DNA of 64,000 nucleotides, from NCBI GenBank assembly GCA_002773795.1, contig PFAD01000008.1, positions 382,323-446,322 on the forward strand. Reading direction: 5' to 3'. Source of the stretch: Chlamydiae bacterium CG10_big_fil_rev_8_21_14_0_10_42_34. Its GTDB lineage: Bacteria; Chlamydiota; Chlamydiia; Chlamydiales; SM23-39. How positions within the stretch are numbered: the stretch's first letter is position 1; each line of letters starts with the position of its first letter. The position numbers and the translations under genes are program-made. Shown piece by piece: positions 17,204-24,380 of this stretch. The notes under the pieces are model-generated. The model was not told where the DNA came from and ran no database searches. It saw only the letters and a list, made by a program, of their open reading frames with translations.

Positions 17204-17825
17204 TCTTGCGGATAGATTCCTCACTATTTGTCGCAACTCCGAGGCCATGAGAATAGGGGAAAATGATCTTATGTTGCGGAAGTTCATTGAAAAACCGCCC
17301 GGTCTCATCTGGGTAGGCAAGTACATCATGAACAAGGACAATCCCGTCATCTTTTAAGTAACGAAACCAATTGTCATAATGCTGCTTGGCAGACTGATAG
17401 GTATGGGCCCAATCAATATGCAAAAGATCAATTTTCCGGTTCCAGGTCTTTGAGATCTCATGAAACGGCCCTACGATCAGATGGATATTTTTCGCATAAC
17501 GAAACCGAATGGCATTTGAAATATTGCGAAAAGCACTATCTAGAGCAAAGCACTTTGCTGCATAGTTTGTATCATCAAACCAGTCCACCCCAAACACATG
17601 GCCCCGGTTGCGATACGCAAAGGCAATTGTGGAAAGTCCCCTGTCAAATCCCAGATCTACAATTGTTTTTGGCTTGAGGTTTTGCACCAACCAAAGAGCG
17701 AAGGGTACGTGTCCTTTCCAAGTGCTTTCAAGACTATCGATGAATGCTAAGGCCGAATCTTTGCGCACGTTGAATCGTCTTTTTTGATGCAACGCTTTAA
17801 ATTCTGGAACTGCCACGGCAACCAT
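17175..17825 (-). CDS. Class I SAM-dependent methyltransferase (Methyltransf_24-like)
   Basis: 216 residues from the ATG at 17825; a TTG at 17837 would add four residues, and neither has a clear ribosome-binding site. Motif I is TIVDLGFDRGLSTIAFA, followed by the acidic strand end FGVDWFDD and a Rossmann-like second half (KIDLLHIDWAHTYQSAKQ, DDGIVLVHDVLAYPDETG). The pattern DxLHIDxxHxYxxxxxD is typical of the CmcI/Methyltransf_24 group, which modifies small molecules or sugars; the substrate here is unknown. The gene converges on the cysteine desulfurase gene and overlaps it by 29 bp. Confidence 0.8.
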   Translation of the reverse strand: MVAVAVPEFKALHQKRRFNVRKDSALAFIDSLESTWKGHVPFALWLVQNLKPKTIVDLGFDRGLSTIAFAYRNRGHVFGVDWFDDTNYAAKCFALDSAFRNISNAIRFRYAKNIHLIVGPFHEISKTWNRKIDLLHIDWAHTYQSAKQHYDNWFRYLKDDGIVLVHDVLAYPDETGRFFNELPQHKIIFPYSHGLGVATNSEESIRKIKQKFFGAF

Positions 17826-17882
17826 AAACCATCTCAAGTCGGAAAAAGAGGTTAACGTAACTTCTAATTTCTAAGCTATTTT

Positions 17883-19085
17883 TTATTCTGAAAATGAGTG
17901 AACAGAAAGGGTTTTAATCCCCAGCAATGTGAGATCATCAGCAGTAAACTCGAGATCGTCAATATGAATCGACTCCCCTCTGACAGGAAGGTAGCCAAAC
18001 TCTTTCATGATCAAGTCACTCAAAGTATCTCCTTCCCCTTCAGGCAATTTGCGATCAAATTGTTTATTGAATTCAGATACGCTCATATCACCAGATAACG
18101 TTCGATCAATATAATTAGACATAGGGGTGGTATCTGACTCATAAATTTTTTCCCCAAAAATCCCAGAAAGAATTTGATCCAAGGTTAAAACACCAGCCGC
18201 TTGTCCAGAAGGATCTAAGATCACAGCTACACTTTGGTTATTACGCCGAAACTGTTGCAATAGCTGCAACACAGAAGTATCGCGTGTCACAAACCAAGGA
18301 GATCTTGCCGAATCAATCACCCGCTTCGTCTCTTCTACGGGAAGAAGTTCGCGCAACTGTGCAATTGCTACAATATTGTGAGGGAACCGGTGATAGATGG
18401 GAATCATCGGAGAGTAATGGACGCTCAACAAATGACGCACTTCAGACAAAGTTGAGTGGGATGGGACCATTTGCACTTTAGCCAGCGGGATCATCAATTG
18501 CCCTGCCGTTAAATTTTTCAGCTGAAAAATCTGACCCACAGCTGCGTTAAATTCATCTTTGCCCTCATCTTGCTCCTCAAAAGCCATCTTCACTTCCTCC
18601 CTTGAAAGAAAGAGAGGCACTTCTTTTTTCTTCCCCATGAGCCGATGGACAAAGTGGGACATCGCATCAAAGGTCCAAGTAATGGGGGTTAAAATTTTCG
18701 CGATAAAAATCATCAAAGGAACGCAGACCATCGCAGATTGTTCAGGATGACGGCGAGCTGCAAACATGGGAGCAAGCTCACCAAAAATAACGACGAGAGG
18801 AACTTGGGTAAGGGGCGCCCAATCGGGATCAAGGTTCATCGATTCATAAAAATGGCGAGAACATTCAGATCCAAACATCAGTGAAGTTGTAATTCCAACA
18901 AGGGTTGTGCCAAAAAGTCTCGATGGTCGCATCAACAGATAATTCAACCAAATGGCCCGCTTTGTCCCAATGCTCACATAATATTGTAAACGAACTCGAT
19001 TGAAGGAAACACAAGCCATTTCGAAAAAGGCAAAAAGGGCTTGAATCGCAACAGAAAGGAGAGTCAAAAAGAGAAATTTATTCAT
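17883..19085 (-). CDS. CNNM/CorC-HlyC-family membrane protein (second of a tandem pair)
   Basis: 400 residues. The family architecture is visible in order: a DUF21/CNNM transmembrane domain (about 1-180, FLFLTLLSVAIQALFAFFE, IFGELAPMFAARRHPE), paired CBS domains (about 195-315) and a CorC_HlyC domain at the C-terminus (FNKQFDRKLPEGEGDTLSDLI, LPVRGESIHIDDLEFTADD). CNNM proteins are linked to Mg2+ or Co2+ efflux; the haemolysin name is historical. The N-terminal domain is less conserved than in its upstream neighbour. It overlaps that paralogue by ATGA, so they are co-translated. Recalled homologue: CT257. Confidence 0.85.
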   Translation of the reverse strand: MNKFLFLTLLSVAIQALFAFFEMACVSFNRVRLQYYVSIGTKRAIWLNYLLMRPSRLFGTTLVGITTSLMFGSECSRHFYESMNLDPDWAPLTQVPLVVIFGELAPMFAARRHPEQSAMVCVPLMIFIAKILTPITWTFDAMSHFVHRLMGKKKEVPLFLSREEVKMAFEEQDEGKDEFNAAVGQIFQLKNLTAGQLMIPLAKVQMVPSHSTLSEVRHLLSVHYSPMIPIYHRFPHNIVAIAQLRELLPVEETKRVIDSARSPWFVTRDTSVLQLLQQFRRNNQSVAVILDPSGQAAGVLTLDQILSGIFGEKIYESDTTPMSNYIDRTLSGDMSVSEFNKQFDRKLPEGEGDTLSDLIMKEFGYLPVRGESIHIDDLEFTADDLTLLGIKTLSVHSFSE

Positions 19086-20305
19086 TTAACAAGCCGTCTT
19101 ACATAGATTCTTCGAATCCGATTCGGATCTGCAGCCAAGACATAAAACAAAAACTGATCTGTCGCATATTTAGTTCCTGTGACAGGAATATCGCCTAGCT
19201 GCTCAATTAACCAGCCACCCAAAGTAACGATGTGATCTTGAGTCTTTAGTTCAATCCCAAATACTTCCTCAAATTCACTCAATTCTAGCTTACCACTTGC
19301 GATGATGACATCTTGACTTGATCGCGTGTAAAGATTGGCCGCATCCCTCGCATCGACAATTTCACCAATCACCGCCTCTACAAGGTCTTCTTGCGCAATG
19401 AGACCTGAAATAGAGCCATATTCATCCACAACAATTGCTAAAGAAACTCTTCTCTCCCGTAAATTACGAAGCGCCGCCCATCCTTGGGTCGTTTCTGGAA
19501 TGTAGTAAGGCTTCCGAAGGATCGTGAGGAGATCTGAGGGCTTTTTGATTTTTTCCCTATGGAAAAAGAACTGGCGAGCCGACAAGATCCCCAACATATT
19601 TTCTAGATCGCCATCGTAGATAGGCACACGGGTGGTCTCTTTTTTAATAAAAAGATCCATCAACTCAGAAAGTGGGTCTTGCACATCATAAGCAAGAATT
19701 TCTTCTCGCGGACGCATATGCTCTTTAACCAATGAGTTTTGTAAATCTAAGGTACCTCCGATTAACTCAGATTCAACAGGAAGGAGGATTCCCCTCTCTT
19801 CGGAAGTCTTTAGTACATGCCTTAGCTCATCGGGTGAAATTTCTTTCTCCTCCTTCAAGAAAAAAAAGAGCGTCCGAGAAATCCAACCCGTAGCTTTTGT
19901 TAAAGGTCCCCTGATCGGCTTTAATACAGCTGCAGCTCCCTGAATCACCGGGGCTGCTCGATAAGCTACTTGAGAATGGCTCGGCAAAGCTAATGACTTA
20001 GGCAGCACTTCGCCGAAAATCAAAGTAAGCCCTAAAGGTACCCCAATTTTTAACGCCCAACTCTCGTAATGATCAAAAATCGTAGAGACGGTATTTTGAA
20101 TTAACACATTGGCTAAGATATTTAAAATCAATATCGTAACCAATACTTCTCTCGGTCGCTCCATCATCTTCCCAATGGAAAGAAGGCGCGAATCTGTTGC
20201 ATTTCGATAAGATTTAACAGTCAAAGGGGAAAGGGAAAATAGGGCCGTCTCAGACCCAGATAAAAAAGCTGACAAAAGGATCAGTATTGCAAGAAAGAGG
20301 ATCAT
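19082..20305 (-). CDS. CNNM/CorC-HlyC-family membrane protein (first of a tandem pair)
   Basis: 407 residues with a CNNM domain (about 1-180) containing the family motif SGSETALFSLSPL at the end of the first helix and IFGEVLPKSLALP. Next come CBS repeats with RPREEILAYDVQDPLSEL and VVDEYGSISGLIAQEDLVEAVIGEI, and a C-terminal CorC_HlyC domain (LSEFEEVFGIEL, LGGWLIEQLGDIPVTG). Expected role: divalent cation (Mg2+) efflux or sensing at the inner membrane. It is the middle gene of a three-gene minus-strand operon, overlapping the FtsL-like gene upstream and its paralogue downstream, each by ATGA. Recalled homologue: CT256. Confidence 0.88.
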   Translation of the reverse strand: MILFLAILILLSAFLSGSETALFSLSPLTVKSYRNATDSRLLSIGKMMERPREVLVTILILNILANVLIQNTVSTIFDHYESWALKIGVPLGLTLIFGEVLPKSLALPSHSQVAYRAAPVIQGAAAVLKPIRGPLTKATGWISRTLFFFLKEEKEISPDELRHVLKTSEERGILLPVESELIGGTLDLQNSLVKEHMRPREEILAYDVQDPLSELMDLFIKKETTRVPIYDGDLENMLGILSARQFFFHREKIKKPSDLLTILRKPYYIPETTQGWAALRNLRERRVSLAIVVDEYGSISGLIAQEDLVEAVIGEIVDARDAANLYTRSSQDVIIASGKLELSEFEEVFGIELKTQDHIVTLGGWLIEQLGDIPVTGTKYATDQFLFYVLAADPNRIRRIYVRRLVK

Positions 20306-20577
20306 TTCTTGAAATGTACTTTAAGGAAGCCTTCCGGCACAACACCTAAATCGCGCATGAGGATCATTTCAATCCATGCAGGATCGTTTTGAGAGGCAAT
20401 GCGCAGCTCAAGATCTTCCTTTTTTTGGATAGCACGCCATTTTTCTTGTTGCATCTCTTCTAGCTTTAAGGTCATATGAGCAACCGCGGCCTTTTTTTCG
20501 CTCATAAAATGGAAATACACGAGACAACAGGTTAAGCAAAAAGAGACCACCCACCAGCTACGAGACCAAAAAGACAT
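20302..20577 (-). CDS. Small bitopic membrane protein, FtsL/FtsB/DivIC-like
   Basis: 91 residues from the ATG at 20577, which has AGGAG 6 nt upstream; a TTG at 20583 is a poorer start. The layout is a short N-tail, one membrane helix (WWVVSFCLTCCLVYFHF), a coiled coil (LKLEEMQQEKWRAIQKKEDLEL) and a conserved-looking end DPAWIEMILMRDLGVVPEG. This order and the end motif resemble the FtsB/DivIC septum-formation family, where the tail helps bind the FtsL-FtsQ complex. Chlamydiae divide without FtsZ, so a divisome role is plausible but not shown. First gene of the operon with the two CNNM proteins. Confidence 0.6.
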   Translation of the reverse strand: MSFWSRSWWVVSFCLTCCLVYFHFMSEKKAAVAHMTLKLEEMQQEKWRAIQKKEDLELRIASQNDPAWIEMILMRDLGVVPEGFLKVHFKK

Positions 20578-20608
20578 CCTCAACTCCTATGCCCTACTTA
20601 ACAAATTA

Positions 20609-21175
20609 TTATATACTTGGACAGGTAATTTCTATCTGATTCATATACTTACCTTTCCTGTCTGCATAGGAAATTTCACAAGGCTCATCCGCCATAAAAA
20701 ACAACACTTGAGCAAGCCCTTCACCCGCATATATTTTTGCAGGAAGTGGCGTCGTATTCGAGATCTCTAAAGTGACATAACCTTCCCACTCGGGCTCAAA
20801 AGGGGTCACATTCACGATAATTCCACATCTGGCATAGGTTGATTTGCCAATACAAAGAGTTAAAACATTGCGCGGTATGCGGAAATATTCAACGCTTCGA
20901 GCGAGAGCAAATGAGTTTGGAGGGACAATACAAAAGGGCCCTTTCACATCGACAAAAGAATTGGATTGGAAATTTTTAGGATCTACAATTGCATTGTGCA
21001 CATTTGTAAAAATCTTAAAGTCATCGGCTACGCGTAAATCGTAACCATAGCTCGAAAGGCCATAACTGACCAATCGTCTTCCATCTTCTTCTTTCACTTG
21101 GCAATCACAAAATGGTTCAATCATCTTGTGTTCTTCTGCCATCTGGCGAATCCAGCGGTCTGAACGTAGTGTCAT
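20609..21175 (-). CDS. dcd: dCTP deaminase
   Basis: 188 residues, matching the family's length. Dcd deaminates dCTP to dUTP, the main route to dUMP and dTTP in many bacteria. The chain starts with [20 protein letters not shown], carries the nucleotide-binding segment [20 protein letters not shown] with the catalytic Glu of the [10 protein letters not shown] stretch, and the triphosphate-binding [10 protein letters not shown]. It is divergent from ruvB. The recalled C. trachomatis order is CT039 dcd, CT040 ruvB, as here. Confidence 0.95.
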   Translation of the reverse strand: MTLRSDRWIRQMAEEHKMIEPFCDCQVKEEDGRRLVSYGLSSYGYDLRVADDFKIFTNVHNAIVDPKNFQSNSFVDVKGPFCIVPPNSFALARSVEYFRIPRNVLTLCIGKSTYARCGIIVNVTPFEPEWEGYVTLEISNTTPLPAKIYAGEGLAQVLFFMADEPCEISYADRKGKYMNQIEITCPSI

Positions 21176-21213
21176 CGTTTTCGTGGGGTTAAAGTTTTCA
21201 GGAGATCGAGCTT

Positions 21214-21276
21214 ATGTATAGCTTTTCAAATCCTTTTCTTGCTACAGTTTTTTCATATGGCCGATGCATTTATTGA
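21214..21276 (+). CDS. Possible 20-codon leader peptide overlapping the ruvB start
   Basis: An ATG at 21214 with AGGAG 9 nt upstream opens a 20-codon frame (MYSFSNPFLATVFSYGRCIY) that ends at 21276, inside the first codons of ruvB in another frame. ruvB itself has no visible ribosome-binding site, so translation of this small frame could deliver ribosomes to the ruvB start. Chance occurrence is possible. Confidence 0.3.
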   Translation: MYSFSNPFLATVFSYGRCIY

Positions 21277-22255
21277 ATCCTCATGGACAAAGCCCGATGT
21301 CCCTTTTGAAAACCCATTAAGACCGCAGCAATTATGCGACTTTATTGGACAAGAATCGGTGCGCTCGCGCCTTGAAATTTTCATCGAAGCAGCGCGCAAT
21401 CGAAATGAAGCTTTGGGACACTGTCTATTCTCTGGTCCTCCGGGACTTGGTAAAACGACGCTTGCACACATTATTGCAAAATCGATGGGAACGCAACTTA
21501 GTGTCACATCGGGCCCCTCAATTGAAAAACCAGGTGATCTGGCAGGCATTTTGACCAATTTAAAGGCAGGCGATGTTCTATTCATTGATGAAATTCACCG
21601 CATGCCAAAAGCGGCAGAAGAGTATCTTTACTCAGCAATGGAAGATTTCTCTCTAGATTTAATGATTGATACTGGCCCCAATGCGCGGACGGTACAAGTT
21701 AAACTCAATCCATTTACTCTTATCGGAGCCACAACGCGATCGGGCCTTTTAAGTTCACCCATGAGATCACGCTTTCTCATTTCTCTGCGTCTCGACTACT
21801 ATAATCCAAAAGATTTACAAGAAATTGTGCTACGTTCGAGTAAATTACTGAATATGAAAATAAATGAAGATGCGTCATTAGAAATTGCAAAACGCTCGAG
21901 AGGAACACCTCGTATTTCCAACAACTTACTTCGTTGGGTCAGAGACTTTGCACAAATACAAAAACAAAATCAGATCGATCTAAATACATCGCATAAAGCA
22001 TTAGAAATGCTTGCAATTGATGTATTAGGTTTAGATGAAATGGACAAAAAAATCCTAAGTGTTATCATAGATCATCACGATGGGGGGCCAGTGGGCCTCA
22101 GTAATTTGGCAGCAAGCTGCGGTGAAGAGCCCCATACAATAGAAGAGGTGTATGAACCTTTTCTTGTTTTGCAAGGGATGATTAAACGCACTCCTAGAGG
22201 GCGTGTTGCAACAGATGCTGCCTATAAACACTTGGGCCGTAAACAAAAAAAATAA
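21257..22255 (+). CDS. ruvB: Holliday junction branch-migration ATPase RuvB
   Basis: 332 residues from the ATG at 21257; a TTG at 21239 would add six. RuvB forms hexameric rings that pump DNA through the RuvA-bound Holliday junction. Visible: PLRPQQLCDFIGQESV, Walker A SGPPGLGKTTLAH, Walker B LFIDEIHRM, sensor/arginine finger region GATTRSGLLSSPMRSRF and the C-terminal winged helix (DEMDKKILSVIIDHHDGGPVG). No ribosome-binding site is seen at either start; see the small frame at 21214. ruvA and ruvC are not in the window. Confidence 0.95.
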   Translation: MADAFIESSWTKPDVPFENPLRPQQLCDFIGQESVRSRLEIFIEAARNRNEALGHCLFSGPPGLGKTTLAHIIAKSMGTQLSVTSGPSIEKPGDLAGILTNLKAGDVLFIDEIHRMPKAAEEYLYSAMEDFSLDLMIDTGPNARTVQVKLNPFTLIGATTRSGLLSSPMRSRFLISLRLDYYNPKDLQEIVLRSSKLLNMKINEDASLEIAKRSRGTPRISNNLLRWVRDFAQIQKQNQIDLNTSHKALEMLAIDVLGLDEMDKKILSVIIDHHDGGPVGLSNLAASCGEEPHTIEEVYEPFLVLQGMIKRTPRGRVATDAAYKHLGRKQKK

Positions 22256-22294
22256 ATCCGCCAATACAGTTGGCAACTAGTTGGAGTCAATGCA

Positions 22295-23470
22295 ATGAAA
22301 ATGTTATTCGCAGCTGTCATGCTATTTTGTAGTGCAGCGATACAGGCAGATGAGTATTCCTCATACGAGAGGATTGCAGAGCCGATGGCGCCTCGCAATA
22401 TTCAGATTCTTTTAGAGAACAATGTAGACGGAGCACTTTTAGAAGTTAAGGGGCCCTACTATATTTTCAACCCACATGACGGCTCCCGTGTCTCATCTGG
22501 GCTTTTAGGCAAACGATTCATGGTCCATGAGCTGGATGACGGGCTCAAGTGGGGAGAAGAGTTTCCTGGCGTGCACCAGATCTACATTAAGCCACGTTCT
22601 TCAGAAACATCGATCTTTATCAACGGCATTCAATATTCAGGTTCTGTGGCAATTTATGGTATCTCTGGGAAAATCAATATCGTCAATGATATCGACGTTG
22701 AGTCCTATGTTAAGTCAGCGCTCACCACCCAATTTACCACACCTTTAGAGCCTGAAGTGATGTCTGCTCTTGCCATTTTGACTAGAACTGATGCTTACTA
22801 CCAAGTAAACAGAGCAAATCCAGAGAGCTTTTGGCATATCTCCGCACAAGACGTAAACTACCAGGGATCTGCCCTTATTGTTAGCAATTCATCCGTTGAC
22901 CGTGCAGTAGAGAGCACACGCCATCTCATCTTGCTTCACCCAGATGAGGGTCGCGACCTTCCCTTTGCCACAACGTGGACAGAGCATAGCGCGGGTAAAA
23001 CAGCTCCCTACTCATCAATCTTTAGAAAAGAGGCCTCAAGCATTGAAAAGTGTGTCGAAGCACCTCATGCGGCGCTTGCTAGACAAGAGTCGAAGTGGAC
23101 TTACAAAATTGGGAAAAAAACATTGGCGCACCTTCTCGATGTGCCTCAAGTGAAATCGATTGAGCTTTTTGTCAATGAGCCGTCTTCTAAAGTCTACGGA
23201 CTGCGTGTGAAAGACGGGGTTGAAAGTTTTGATATCGACTTTTTAAATCTTCAAGCACGCCTTGGAGCAAAGCACCTACAGAGCTCTGACTTTACTGTGG
23301 CCATCAAAGATGACTCCGTTGTCTTTACTGGCTTTGGCAAAGGCCATGGCGTGGGACTCTGCCTTTACTCAGCGAGTGCCTTAGCGCAAAATGGGGAAAA
23401 TGCAGTGAAGATCTTGTCTAAGTTCTTCCCTGAGACCTATCTCTATAACCTAAACGCAATTCCTAAGTAA
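22295..23470 (+). CDS. SpoIID-domain protein, probable peptidoglycan lytic enzyme
   Basis: 391 residues with an N-terminal signal peptide (MKMLFAAVMLFCSAAIQA). The SpoIID/LytB domain shows the N-terminal segment YSGSVAIYGISGKINIVND, then VESYVKSALTT, the conserved acidic helix EPEVMSALAILTRTDAYY (the catalytic-Glu region of SpoIID) and the C-terminal GFGKGHGVGLCLYSASALA signature. SpoIID is a lytic transglycosylase acting on denuded glycan; a chlamydial SpoIID homologue has been studied as a septal peptidoglycan remodelling protein in Waddlia. A periplasmic role in division is therefore a reasonable inference. A strong terminator follows directly. Confidence 0.85.
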   Translation: MKMLFAAVMLFCSAAIQADEYSSYERIAEPMAPRNIQILLENNVDGALLEVKGPYYIFNPHDGSRVSSGLLGKRFMVHELDDGLKWGEEFPGVHQIYIKPRSSETSIFINGIQYSGSVAIYGISGKINIVNDIDVESYVKSALTTQFTTPLEPEVMSALAILTRTDAYYQVNRANPESFWHISAQDVNYQGSALIVSNSSVDRAVESTRHLILLHPDEGRDLPFATTWTEHSAGKTAPYSSIFRKEASSIEKCVEAPHAALARQESKWTYKIGKKTLAHLLDVPQVKSIELFVNEPSSKVYGLRVKDGVESFDIDFLNLQARLGAKHLQSSDFTVAIKDDSVVFTGFGKGHGVGLCLYSASALAQNGENAVKILSKFFPETYLYNLNAIPK

Positions 23471-23480
23471 TCACTACATA

Positions 23481-23513
23481 AGCAGGGATGATCTTTCATC
23501 CCTGCTATTTTTT
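23481..23513 (+). terminator. Rho-independent terminator after the SpoIID gene
   Basis: A perfect 11-bp stem (AGCAGGGATGA / TCATCCCTGCT) with a 4-nt loop at 23481-23506 is followed by A and a run of eight to nine T. It lies 11 bp after the SpoIID stop codon. The T-run abuts the -35 box of the SRP RNA promoter. Confidence 0.92.
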
Positions 23514-23542
23514 TTGCATTTATCACACAAAATTGGTAAACT
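23514..23542 (+). promoter_or_regulatory. Promoter of the SRP RNA gene
   Basis: TTGCAT (23514-23519), 17-bp spacer, TAAACT (23537-23542). The expected start lies 7-8 bp downstream at about 23550, exactly the first base of the predicted SRP RNA, which supports both calls. Confidence 0.7.
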
Positions 23543-23549
23543 TTGTTTT

Positions 23550-23645
23550 GCCGGGGACCTCCTGGAATAAGCAATCTGAACTAGGTCAGGGCCGGAAGGC
23601 AGCATCCTTAAGGAATCTGCCTTATGCCACGAGACCATCTCCGGC
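23550..23645 (+). ncRNA. ffs: Signal recognition particle RNA, small bacterial (4.5S) type
   Basis: About 96 nt. The universally conserved Ffh-binding core is present: GGTCAGGGCCGGAAGGCAGC (23584-23603), closely matching the E. coli 4.5S hairpin GGTCAGGTCCGGAAGGAAGCAG. The ends pair: GCCGGGGA at the 5' end with TCTCCGGC at the 3' end (one G-U pair). The 3' end runs into GCGCTTTTTCT, which could act as the terminator tail. The RNA pairs with Ffh to target membrane proteins co-translationally. The gene stands alone between the SpoIID terminator and the convergent mazG gene, eight bases before the mazG stop. Confidence 0.92.
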
Positions 23646-23652
23646 GCTTTTT

Positions 23653-24255
23653 CTACCCGCCTTGTTTAAATTTTTCCTCATAGGCCAGGCAGACTCGTCT
23701 AAGCGCACTTTCCGCATCAATCCCCTCTTTTTCTGCCTCAGCAACTAAATCCCAAAGCTTTTGCCCAATCTCATCTGAAATTTTTTCTTCAACGACTAAA
23801 GATTTAGCACGTCTCACCTTGTGAATCACTTTTTGAGCGCGAGCAAGAGCTGGTAAGGTAGGCGGAATATTATCTATAGGATTTTTTTTACCCTCTTTTT
23901 TCTTCACAGCTTCCCAGTTACTCGCCACCTCATCCGTGGAGGAAATTTTTACATCCCCAAAAATATGGGGATGGCGCCGGATGAGCTTGTCGGCAACGGT
24001 CTGAATCGACTTTGGCAGTCTAAATAAATTTTGAATCTCTCCCAGCTTAGCAATAAAAATTAAAGCATAGAGTACGTCACCGAGCTCCTCAGAGATTTTC
24101 TCCCCATCCTGGGAGTCAATCGCCTCAATTAATTCATGGGTCTCTTCCAAAAGATAGGGCTGCAAAGTAAAAAAAGTCTGCTCTTTGTCCCAAGGGCACC
24201 CCTCTGGGCCCAAGAGCCGATCGGCAATGACAAGCAATTCATTAAACTCTTTCAT
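23653..24255 (-). CDS. mazG: Nucleoside triphosphate pyrophosphohydrolase MazG
   Basis: 200 residues. MazG hydrolyses NTPs, including aberrant ones, to NMP and pyrophosphate. Visible: the N-terminal substrate stretch LLGPEGCPWDKEQTFFTL, the metal-binding helices LLEETHELIEAI and EELGDVLYALIF (the ExxE...ExxD arrangement), RRHPHIFGD and a C-terminal helical part with KIWDL-like KLWDLV. The chain is shorter than E. coli MazG (about 263 residues), with the second domain compressed. It is divergent from the 972-residue protein gene and converges on the SRP RNA gene. Confidence 0.92.
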   Translation of the reverse strand: MKEFNELLVIADRLLGPEGCPWDKEQTFFTLQPYLLEETHELIEAIDSQDGEKISEELGDVLYALIFIAKLGEIQNLFRLPKSIQTVADKLIRRHPHIFGDVKISSTDEVASNWEAVKKKEGKKNPIDNIPPTLPALARAQKVIHKVRRAKSLVVEEKISDEIGQKLWDLVAEAEKEGIDAESALRRVCLAYEEKFKQGG

Positions 24256-24380
24256 AAGTTTTACTTGGTTATTTTAATGCAAAAAATTTACAATACTTCC
24301 TCTTGTCATGCAAGGAGTTTTTGCAATGTATATTTAATGCTAAATGCATTATAATATAGGCTAAAATAATTAGGGTTATT
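24256..24380 (+). promoter_or_regulatory. Divergent region with a TATAAT promoter for the 972-residue protein gene
   Basis: A consensus TATAAT (24350-24355, inside ATTATAATATA) lies 25 bp before the ATG at 24381; a 17-bp spacing points to TGTATA (24327-24332) as -35, which is weak. AGGG at 24372-24375 is the only ribosome-binding candidate. Confidence 0.4.
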
